DNA from: CAZCBD01 sp964496755
GTDB taxonomy: Bacteria; Bacteroidota; Ignavibacteria; Ignavibacteriales; Melioribacteraceae
DNA: 11,742 bases
Direction of reading: 5' to 3'
Assembly (NCBI GenBank): GCA_964496755.1
Contig: CAZCBD010000078.1
Location: 1-11,742 of the forward strand
Within the stretch, counting starts at the first letter, position 1; each line of letters begins with the position of its first letter. This document shows positions 6,506-11,742 of this stretch, piece after piece. Made by a program: the position numbers and the translations under genes. The notes under the pieces are model-generated. The model did no database searches, was not told the origin of the DNA, and saw only the letters and a program-made list of their open reading frames with translations.

Positions 6506-8896
6506 TTAAATTTCTTGTTCTGTTCTGGCAATTATTTCTTCCTGTAATCCGTCAACCAAATCAACAAAATAATCACTGTAACCGGCAACGCGTACAATTA
6601 AATCTCGATACTCTTCAGGATTAGCTTGAGCTTTTCGCAAGGTATCGGCAGTTACAACATTGAATTGGATATGATGTCCATCCATCCTAAAATAAGTACG
6701 GATTAAATTTATAATCTTTTTTACACCTTCTTCCGTTTCAAACTGTTCGGGTAATAATTTTTGATTTAACAATGTTCCGCCTGTTCTTAAGTGATCAATT
6801 TTTGCGGCGGATTTAATAACAGCTGTTGGACCGTTTACATCGGTACCTTGCACCGGCGAAATGCCTTCCGAAATAGGTTTGCCTTTAAATCTACCGTCGG
6901 GCGTGGCATCAAGCACACTACCGAAATATACATGAACAGTGGTTGGCAGCAAATTAATTCTGAAAAAGCCGCCTTTGCTATTTGGTCTGCCATCAACGCA
7001 ATTATAAAATGATTCGAATATTTGTTTGGTAATGTTATCCGCACGATCATTGTCATTGCCATAGCGTGGTGTATCTTTTAGCAAAATTTGTCGTAAGGTT
7101 TCCGCCCCTTCAAAATTACTTTCCAAAATATCGAGTAATTCCGACATTGAAATTCTTTTATCTTCAAACACATGTTTTTTAATTGAAGAAAACGAATCTG
7201 TAATAGTACCCATCCCAACGCCTTGTACATAGGATGTGTTGTAGCGAGCTCCGCCGGCGTTATAATCTTTACCGGTTTTAATGCAATCATCAATAATTAC
7301 AGAAAGAAAAGTTGCCGGTAAATATTTTGCATACAATTGTTCAATTACGATATTGCCTTTAATTTTAATGTCTATAAAATATTTTAACTGTTTTTCGAAA
7401 GCTTCATACAATTTATCGAATGAATCAAATTCACGAACATCACCGGTTTTAAGTCCTATTTGTTTTTGAGTTCTTTTGTCAAAACCATTATTTAAAGTTA
7501 ACTCTAGTACTTTGGTTAAATTAAAATAACCTGTTAAAATGTAAGCTTCTTTACCAAAAGCGCCGGTTTCAACACAACCGGAAGCTCCGCCGTTCCGGGC
7601 ATCTTCAATTGTTTTTCCATGACGAATCATCTCTTGAATAATTGCATCGGTATTAAAAAGTGAGGGTTGCCCATAGCCGGTTTTAATTATTTGCAATGCT
7701 CTTTTAAGTAATCTATCCGGATTTTTTTTGCTAATTTGTACCATAGAACTTGGTTGCAATAATCGCATTTCTTCCACCACATCTAAAATCAGATATGTTA
7801 ATTCGTTCGTAGCATCCGCTCCTTCGTTTGTAAGTCCGCCAACATTAATTAAACAGAAATCGGTATAAGTGTTACTTTCTTGGGCCGTTACACCAACTTT
7901 GGGTGGTGCCGGTTGGTTGTTGAATTTAGGCCACAATGCCATTAATAATTCTTTCGCTTTTTCTTTTGTTAATGTAGCCTTTTCAATTTCCTTTTTATAA
8001 AACGGATATAAATGCTGATCTAACCTGCCGGGATTAAAAGAATCCCAAGTATTTAATTCAGTAGTAACACCAATATGAACAAACCAATAATATTGTAATG
8101 CTTCGTGAAATGTGTCGGGCGCATAAGCAGGAACTTTTACACAAATTCTCGACATTTCAAATAATTCGTTTTTTCTTTGCTCATCTTTTTCAAGATCAGC
8201 CATTTTTTTTAATTTTTCCGAATAGCGTTCTGCATATAAAATAATTGCATCACAACTTATATCCATTGCCCTAAGTTGCTCCCGCTTGGAAAATGCTTCC
8301 GGATCATTATAAAAATCCAAATTTGCGATACTTTCAGCAATTTCCAATTTAAAATCCAGCATTCCTTTTTTAAATATTTTTTCATCGGCAACCGTATGCC
8401 CCGGTGCGCGCTGCTCCATAAATTCAGTAAAAACACCTGCTGCGTATGCATCTTTCCAAGCTTGATCTTGTTCAGACATTATTCTATCACGTATTGATTT
8501 ACCTTCCCAAAATGGTTTAACTTCGTTTACTAAAAAATCTCTGGTTTTTTTATCGGATTTAAAACAAACTTTCCGACGATTATTTAGAATTTCCAAATCT
8601 TTACGTGAATGAGTACAAATTTCCGGATAAGTTGGTGTTGCCTTCGGCTTATCTCCTTTTTCGCCAACAATAAGTTCACCATTTAAAACGGGCAAAGATT
8701 TATTCATCATTATATACTTGAAATTCAATGCTCTTTGAATAGGAATTGAATATTTTTGCGGTTCGCCCGATTTATAAAATTCAGTAACCAATTTTGCCCT
8801 TTCCGATGAAATAGTCGGTTCGGCTGTTAAAGTTAAATTTCTTAAATAATCTATTCTCTCATTAAATTTTTTTTCAATCATTTTTTTTTCGATCAT
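6506..8896 (-). CDS. hypD: Trans-4-hydroxy-L-proline dehydratase (glycyl radical enzyme HypD)
   Basis: A 796-residue glycyl radical enzyme that dehydrates trans-4-hydroxy-L-proline to (S)-delta1-pyrroline-5-carboxylate. The thiyl residue is Cys441 in GGASGCVETG and the radical glycine is Gly772 in RVAGYSD, 331 residues apart as in Clostridioides difficile HypD (C434, G765, recalled). With a constant offset of 7, other active-site residues reported there match: F159, H167, D285, S341, F347, E443, Y457 and T652. This separates it from pyruvate formate-lyase, choline, glycerol or propanediol enzymes. GGAGG lies 8 nt before the ATG, inside the last codons of hypE. The N-terminus MIEKKMIEKKF comes from a 15-nt tandem duplication, so a second ATG exists at 8881-8879, but the ribosome site is best placed for the first. 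It is oxygen-sensitive and needs the HypE activase upstream. The product would go to P5C reductase or dehydrogenase, not encoded here. Confidence 0.96.
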   Translation of the reverse strand: MIEKKMIEKKFNERIDYLRNLTLTAEPTISSERAKLVTEFYKSGEPQKYSIPIQRALNFKYIMMNKSLPVLNGELIVGEKGDKPKATPTYPEICTHSRKDLEILNNRRKVCFKSDKKTRDFLVNEVKPFWEGKSIRDRIMSEQDQAWKDAYAAGVFTEFMEQRAPGHTVADEKIFKKGMLDFKLEIAESIANLDFYNDPEAFSKREQLRAMDISCDAIILYAERYSEKLKKMADLEKDEQRKNELFEMSRICVKVPAYAPDTFHEALQYYWFVHIGVTTELNTWDSFNPGRLDQHLYPFYKKEIEKATLTKEKAKELLMALWPKFNNQPAPPKVGVTAQESNTYTDFCLINVGGLTNEGADATNELTYLILDVVEEMRLLQPSSMVQISKKNPDRLLKRALQIIKTGYGQPSLFNTDAIIQEMIRHGKTIEDARNGGASGCVETGAFGKEAYILTGYFNLTKVLELTLNNGFDKRTQKQIGLKTGDVREFDSFDKLYEAFEKQLKYFIDIKIKGNIVIEQLYAKYLPATFLSVIIDDCIKTGKDYNAGGARYNTSYVQGVGMGTITDSFSSIKKHVFEDKRISMSELLDILESNFEGAETLRQILLKDTPRYGNDNDRADNITKQIFESFYNCVDGRPNSKGGFFRINLLPTTVHVYFGSVLDATPDGRFKGKPISEGISPVQGTDVNGPTAVIKSAAKIDHLRTGGTLLNQKLLPEQFETEEGVKKIINLIRTYFRMDGHHIQFNVVTADTLRKAQANPEEYRDLIVRVAGYSDYFVDLVDGLQEEIIARTEQEI
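8867..8896 (-). repeat. 15-nt tandem duplication at the hypD start
   Basis: Read on the minus strand, two adjacent 15-mers differ at one base (ATGATCGAAAAAAAA then ATGATTGAAAAAAAA). They encode MIEKK twice and create two in-frame start codons, at 8896 and 8881. The A-tracts may also favour slippage. The upstream GGAGG is at normal distance only from the first ATG. Confidence 0.85.
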
Positions 8897-8899
8897 TTT

Positions 8900-9700
8900 T
8901 CATCCTCCAATCTGAACTTCGAAACCTTTTGATACAATTAATTTGCGTATTTCTTCCAGTTTTTTTTCGCTTTGTCTTTCCAATCCTTTCAAATTATTTT
9001 CCAAATTCATTTTCAAATATTTATTTTTATAAATTGTATTGAATGGTAAAATGTCTATTTGTTTTATTTTTTTCGTGTTGTTTAAAAAATCGGTAATCCG
9101 GTCGATATTCTCATGTGTATCGGTAATTGCAGGAATAAGAGGAATTCGTACTTTGATATTAGCTCCTGCAGCGATTATTTTTTTTAAATTTCCCAAAATT
9201 GTTTTATTTGAAACACCGGTAAATTTTTTATGTAATTCATCATTAAATATTTTAATGTCGTACAAAAACAAATCCGTAAAGGGTAATATTTTTTCAAAAT
9301 TCATAAATTCCGACATTCCGGAAGTATCAACCGCAGTATGAAAATCTTCACTTTTTGATTTTTTTAGAAGCTCGAGTAAAAAATCCACTTGCATTAGTGG
9401 TTCGCCACCGGAAAAAGTTACACCGCCGCCATTTTCGTAAAACAACATATCTTTCTTTACTTCATCGAAAATCTCATCGGCTGAAACCTCTCGGCCAAAT
9501 ACTTCTTTAGTTTCGGAATATGAAAGATTCAAATTTTTCTTTCTGTTAATTTTAATGATTGTTTCACATTTTGGATTTATACTTTCGGGATTCTGGCACC
9601 ATTGGCATTTTAACGGACACCCTTTTAAAAACACCGTAGTTCTAATTCCCGGCCCGTCGTGAACAGCAAATTTTTTTATGTCAAAAACAATACCTTTCAA
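8900..9700 (-). CDS. hypE: Glycyl radical enzyme activase for HypD (radical SAM), lacking the ferredoxin insert
   Basis: A 266-residue radical SAM enzyme that should place the glycyl radical on HypD using S-adenosylmethionine. The cluster motif CxxxCxxC is CPLKCQWC (C28, C32, C35) after HDGPGIRTTVFLKG (14-27). The SAM-binding GGE motif is FSGGEP (96-101), followed by AVDTSG (123-128) and KVRIPLIPAITD (183-194). Only one other Cys (C45) exists. Most non-PFL activases carry an eight-Cys two-cluster ferredoxin insert between the CxxxCxxC region and a GREVT-like segment; here about 25 polar residues join them and end in FGREVSADEIF, so the insert is missing. The start is TTG, with TAGGTG 4 nt upstream, and the protein opens at the expected place for the family. 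It is the first gene of the operon; its stop overlaps the hypD ribosome site, 3 nt before hypD, which pairs the two. Confidence 0.93.
   Translation of the reverse strand: MKGIVFDIKKFAVHDGPGIRTTVFLKGCPLKCQWCQNPESINPKCETIIKINRKKNLNLSYSETKEVFGREVSADEIFDEVKKDMLFYENGGGVTFSGGEPLMQVDFLLELLKKSKSEDFHTAVDTSGMSEFMNFEKILPFTDLFLYDIKIFNDELHKKFTGVSNKTILGNLKKIIAAGANIKVRIPLIPAITDTHENIDRITDFLNNTKKIKQIDILPFNTIYKNKYLKMNLENNLKGLERQSEKKLEEIRKLIVSKGFEVQIGG
8903..8908 (-). promoter_or_regulatory. hypD ribosome binding site inside the hypE 3' end
   Basis: The minus strand reads GGAGGATGAAAAATG: the GGAGG comes from the last two Gly codons of hypE, the TGA is its stop, and the final ATG is the hypD start. This arrangement favours coupled translation of activase and enzyme. 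Confidence 0.8.
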
Positions 9701-9791
9701 TTTTCACCTATTTTATTTTTTAACAATACAATTTGCATACCGTCATTTAATTCTATTTAAGTATTAATTTACGGATGATTTTCTGCAAAAT

Positions 9792-9878
9792 ATGAATTCA
9801 AAAAAAACAGAGGAAGTCATTATTGTCATTTTTTTAAGTATTCTGGGTTCTCTTTCTTTCGCTTTATTCTTGTACTAA
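9792..9878 (+). CDS. Possible 28-residue single-pass membrane peptide
   Basis: A short open frame with ATG start and TAA stop. The peptide has a polar, charged start (MNSKKTEEV) and then an unbroken hydrophobic run, IIVIFLSILGSLSFALFLY, long enough for one membrane helix, ending directly at the stop. The positive end is N-terminal. This pattern resembles small bacterial membrane proteins that bind transporters or respiratory complexes, but no family is recognised. Against it: the nearest Shine-Dalgarno-like sequence (GGATGA) is about 14-16 nt away, which is far, and random AT-rich DNA readily encodes hydrophobic residues. It lies between the operon start and the candidate promoter of the next gene, on the plus strand. 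Treat it as a candidate only. Confidence 0.3.
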   Translation: MNSKKTEEVIIVIFLSILGSLSFALFLY

Positions 9879-9925
9879 TATATTTATTTGGCAACGACAA
9901 AAAAGGAAGGGGGAAAACAAATTGC

Positions 9926-9937
9926 GTCATTTTTGAC
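9926..9937. promoter_or_regulatory. Short palindrome GTCA-N4-TGAC, possible operator
   Basis: The sequence GTCATTTTTGAC is a perfect 4+4 inverted repeat around four T bases. It overlaps the -35 box of the candidate plus-strand promoter, the classic place for a repressor site. The arms are short, so chance occurrence is possible; no known regulator is assigned. Confidence 0.3.
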
Positions 9938-9960
9938 ATTGTGATCTACAACAATATTAA
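9933..9960 (+). promoter_or_regulatory. Candidate sigma-70-type promoter for the outer-membrane protein gene
   Basis: TTGACA (9933-9938) matches the -35 consensus fully; after a 16-nt spacer comes TATTAA (9955-9960), a 4/6 match to the -10 box. Transcription would begin near 9967, leaving a leader of about 95 nt before the ATG at 10062. That makes the in-frame upstream ATG at 9966 an unlikely start. Confidence 0.45.
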
Positions 9961-10061
9961 ACAGTATGACGGAAAATAATCATTTAAACAAAGTAAAATT
10001 AGTGATACTTTTATGTTTAAAACTAATAGAGTTAATTATTCACAAACACAAGGAAAAATCG

Positions 10062-10541
10062 ATGAAAAAGCATTTACTATTTATCGTTTCGTTATTATTA
10101 GTATCCAGCTTTATGTTTGCACAAAACATTAAAGTAGGCGGTTCTGCGGGGTTTGCTACAGATATAGCAAGTTTTGGTATTTCGGCAAACGGAACTTATA
10201 CTATTAACAAAGAATGGGAAGCTGCCGCTTCATTTACTCATTATTTTGAAAATGACTTTGTTACTTGGAATGCATTGGATTTTGATGCTCATTATTATTT
10301 TACAAAAAAAGGCGGTTTTGATATTTACGCAATTGGTGGTCTTAACATTTTAATGTGGGAAATTGAAATTAATTGGGGTCTCGGTACAACTTCAACAAGC
10401 AATACCGACATAGGCCTTAATCTTGGTACCGGAGCAACTAAAAAATTAAATAAAAATCTAGACTTATTTGCTGAAGCCAAATATTCAATTTCAAATGGGT
10501 CATATCTTTCTGTTAGAGCCGGTGTGCTATTTAGATTATAA
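10062..10541 (+). CDS. Small exported outer-membrane beta-barrel-like protein
   Basis: A 159-residue protein with a clear Sec signal peptide (MKKHLLFIVSLLLVSSFMFA, cleavage probable after A20, mature protein starting QNIKVGG). The mature 139 residues alternate polar and hydrophobic residues in strands with aromatic girdles, for example FDAHYYFTKKGGFDIYAIGG and the final strand YLSVRAGVLFRL. Size and pattern suit a small, about eight-stranded, OmpX/OmpW-like barrel; the exact family is not recognised. The frame is open from 9966, but the 32 extra codons would put a hydrophobic segment before the signal peptide and have no ribosome site. AGGA about 8 nt before 10062 and the signal peptide decide this start. 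It is divergent from the hyp operon and followed at once by a terminator, so it is transcribed alone. A role in peptide passage across the outer membrane is possible but unsupported. Confidence 0.75.
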   Translation: MKKHLLFIVSLLLVSSFMFAQNIKVGGSAGFATDIASFGISANGTYTINKEWEAAASFTHYFENDFVTWNALDFDAHYYFTKKGGFDIYAIGGLNILMWEIEINWGLGTTSTSNTDIGLNLGTGATKKLNKNLDLFAEAKYSISNGSYLSVRAGVLFRL

Positions 10542-10572
10542 AAAAAGGGGGCTTAACTGAGCCCCTTTTTTT
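10541..10572 (+). terminator. Strong rho-independent terminator
   Basis: An A-tract, then GGGGCT (10548-10553), a six-base loop TAACTG, AGCCCC (10560-10565) and seven T bases. The A and T tracts extend the stem, so the hairpin can act in both directions. It starts at the last base of the preceding stop codon. Confidence 0.93.
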
Positions 10573-10684
10573 AGTTGTATATTTTTTAACTGCTATCTTC
10601 TTTAAATTATACCATTTACAATAATAAAACAATTAAACTCAACTTCATATTTCCGATTATAGATTCACATTTTATAAAGGTCCG

Positions 10685-11742
10685 ATGAAAAGAAATATAA
10701 AAAAAAGATTGTCTGTAAAGATTGGAATGTTGTTGATTTTTACTGTTTTAATTGCAATAACAACATTATACCAAACACATGAAATCATAAACAATACCAA
10801 TCTTATTGTAGAAGTTGAAAGCCCCGCCTTTACCTGGGCACATAAAATGGAACTTAATATAATATCGGCCACTTCTTATTTAATGAGCTATGCAAATTCA
10901 TATAATTATGCACTTAAAACTAAAATCAAACATGAAATTTCAAAGTTTCTAATCGCAAAAAAGGAATACGAGAAATTAGCAAATAGTGAAGAAGAGTTTT
11001 TTTTAATACAGAAAATAGAAACCGAATTTATTGAATTTGAAAAATTCACAAATATTCTTTTTGATTTAATTGCCAAACAAAATGAACTTTTTAATTTCGT
11101 TTCAAATAAAGCAAGGTATATTGATTCGATAATTGATGAACAAATACAAATCTCTATTCAGAATAATTACCCTAACGCATTAACCGAATATACTTATACT
11201 CTGGAATTAGAAATAAATATTAACGGAATAATTAAGGGTTTAGGTAAATTCTTAATGACTAAGGACACAATTTTTGAAGAGAGAATCAAAAAAGACACTA
11301 AAGACTTTAACAAGTATTTTAATTTGCTTCTAAAAACAAATTTAAATGCAACCGAAAAAAAATGGTTATCAATCTTAAAAAACAATTTTAATTCCATTGT
11401 CTCTTCGGCACTTAAAATTGTAAAATACGAAAAGGAAAAAAATAAAGAGATCTCTAAGTTTTTAGTAACAAAAAATAAAATTCAAAAAACCTTGAATCGT
11501 GAATTACAAGCAGTCGCAAAAAAGCATTTGCAACTGGCAAATGATACTATTTACCATTCAATTTACAGCACATACATAATTATCGGATTACTACTGGTTA
11601 TATTTTTGATTTCGGGATTTGTTACCGGAGTAAAACTAACAAAGGATATTGCTAATCCTCTAAGAGAAATGGTTAAATTCGCAAAAAAAATTACTGCCGG
11701 AACATATGGTAACAAAATCAAAATAAATAGATTCGATGAACT
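10685..11742 (+). CDS. Membrane receptor with helical periplasmic sensor and HAMP domain, 3' end beyond window
   Basis: The frame runs open from ATG 10685 to the window end (352 codons plus two bases). TM1 is about residues 12-29 (KIGMLLIFTVLIAITTLY), TM2 about 296-317 (TYIIIGLLLVIFLISGFVTGV). The 265 residues between are charged and almost entirely helical, and appear to hold two related halves: MELNIISATSYLMSYA...EISKFLIAKKEY (55-95) resembles LELEININGIIKGLGKF...NKEISKFLV (173-261) in order and spacing, as in helical bimodular (HBM-type) sensor domains. After TM2, LTKDIANPLREMVKFAKKITAGTYGNKI (318-345) is a HAMP start with the conserved Pro. AAAGG sits 4 nt before the start. The output domain is missing, so it may be a chemotaxis receptor, histidine kinase or cyclic-di-GMP enzyme. 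It lies after the terminator and is a separate unit. Confidence 0.82.
   Translation, partial: MKRNIKKRLSVKIGMLLIFTVLIAITTLYQTHEIINNTNLIVEVESPAFTWAHKMELNIISATSYLMSYANSYNYALKTKIKHEISKFLIAKKEYEKLANSEEEFFLIQKIETEFIEFEKFTNILFDLIAKQNELFNFVSNKARYIDSIIDEQIQISIQNNYPNALTEYTYTLELEININGIIKGLGKFLMTKDTIFEERIKKDTKDFNKYFNLLLKTNLNATEKKWLSILKNNFNSIVSSALKIVKYEKEKNKEISKFLVTKNKIQKTLNRELQAVAKKHLQLANDTIYHSIYSTYIIIGLLLVIFLISGFVTGVKLTKDIANPLREMVKFAKKITAGTYGNKIKINRFDE

Larger units (their letters stand above)
9701..10061. other. Divergent intergenic region between the hyp operon and the outer-membrane protein gene
   Basis: This 361-nt AT-rich stretch must hold the start signals for both directions. On the plus strand it contains a possible tiny membrane-peptide gene (9792-9878), a purine-rich tract (about 9899-9916) and a candidate promoter (9933-9960). 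On the minus strand the only -10-like box noticed is TAGAAT (9755-9750), without a convincing -35 partner, so no operon promoter is called. No tRNA, riboswitch fold or terminator was recognised. Confidence 0.6.

Noticed and set aside
6506..8896. Pyruvate formate-lyase, choline TMA-lyase or diol dehydratase
   Set aside because: The active-site pattern around C441 and the match of all hydroxyproline-contact residues fit HypD instead.
5322..9341. Short alternative-frame open frames inside hypE, hypD and the M24 gene
   Set aside because: They lie within well-supported genes, have no ribosome sites and show composition expected of frame shadows.
9880..9916. Sigma-54 type promoter around TTGGCA near 9888
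   Set aside because: No GC/TTGCW element follows at the required -12 spacing.
9742..9931. Four copies of GTCATT on the plus strand as an operator array
   Set aside because: Two copies (9816, 9825) fall in frame as Val-Ile codons of the possible small peptide, spacing is irregular, and a 6-mer is too short to support an array.
9966..10061. Upstream extension of the outer-membrane protein frame to ATG 9966
   Set aside because: It would place 32 residues before an obvious signal peptide, has no ribosome site, and the ATG falls at the predicted transcription start.
10672..11397. Minus-strand open frames of 66-67 codons at 10672-10872 and 11194-11397
   Set aside because: They are antisense to a long coherent receptor frame with TM and HAMP features, and show no family resemblance.
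1..11742. CRISPR array, insertion sequence, tRNA or rRNA
   Set aside because: No regularly spaced repeats, transposase motifs, terminal inverted repeats or tRNA-like cloverleaf were seen.

Overview
The window is AT-rich, gene-dense bacterial DNA. A Sec-exported peptidase, a small exported beta-barrel-like protein and a periplasmic-sensor receptor point to a Gram-negative host. The low GC, protein families and clear Shine-Dalgarno sites fit the Bacteroidota/Ignavibacteriota (FCB) group; this placement is inference. The oxygen-sensitive glycyl radical enzyme implies an anaerobic or microaerophilic life.

From 9700 down to the left edge, eight genes lie on the minus strand with gaps of 3 to 30 nt and look like one operon. 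In transcription order they are: radical SAM activase (hypE), trans-4-hydroxy-L-proline dehydratase (hypD, glycyl radical enzyme), a cytosolic M24B Xaa-Pro peptidase, a secreted M64 metallopeptidase, a proline-racemase-family protein with the Cys/Thr pair of trans-3-hydroxy-L-proline dehydratase, an ornithine cyclodeaminase/mu-crystallin family reductase, a POT-family peptide transporter, and a second M24 peptidase cut by the window edge.

Together they read as a route for using hydroxyproline-rich peptides such as collagen or gelatin fragments. M64 would cleave protein outside the cytoplasm, POT would import di- and tripeptides, and the M24 enzymes would open imino-acid bonds. HypD/HypE would turn 4-hydroxyproline into pyrroline-5-carboxylate. 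The 3-hydroxyproline dehydratase and the reductase would turn 3-hydroxyproline into proline through pyrroline-2-carboxylate. Having the radical 4-Hyp branch and the 3-Hyp branch in one operon, with peptidases and a transporter, is the main discovery here. The enzyme calls are strong; the collagen substrate is inferred. Pyrroline-5-carboxylate reductase and a dedicated regulator are not in the window.

The 361-nt divergent region 9701-10061 holds a possible 28-residue membrane peptide gene and a candidate plus-strand promoter whose perfect -35 box overlaps a short palindrome. Plus-strand genes follow: a small outer-membrane beta-barrel-like protein (10062-10541) with a strong terminator, then the first 352 codons of a two-TM sensor with a duplicated helical periplasmic domain and the start of a HAMP domain, running off the right edge.
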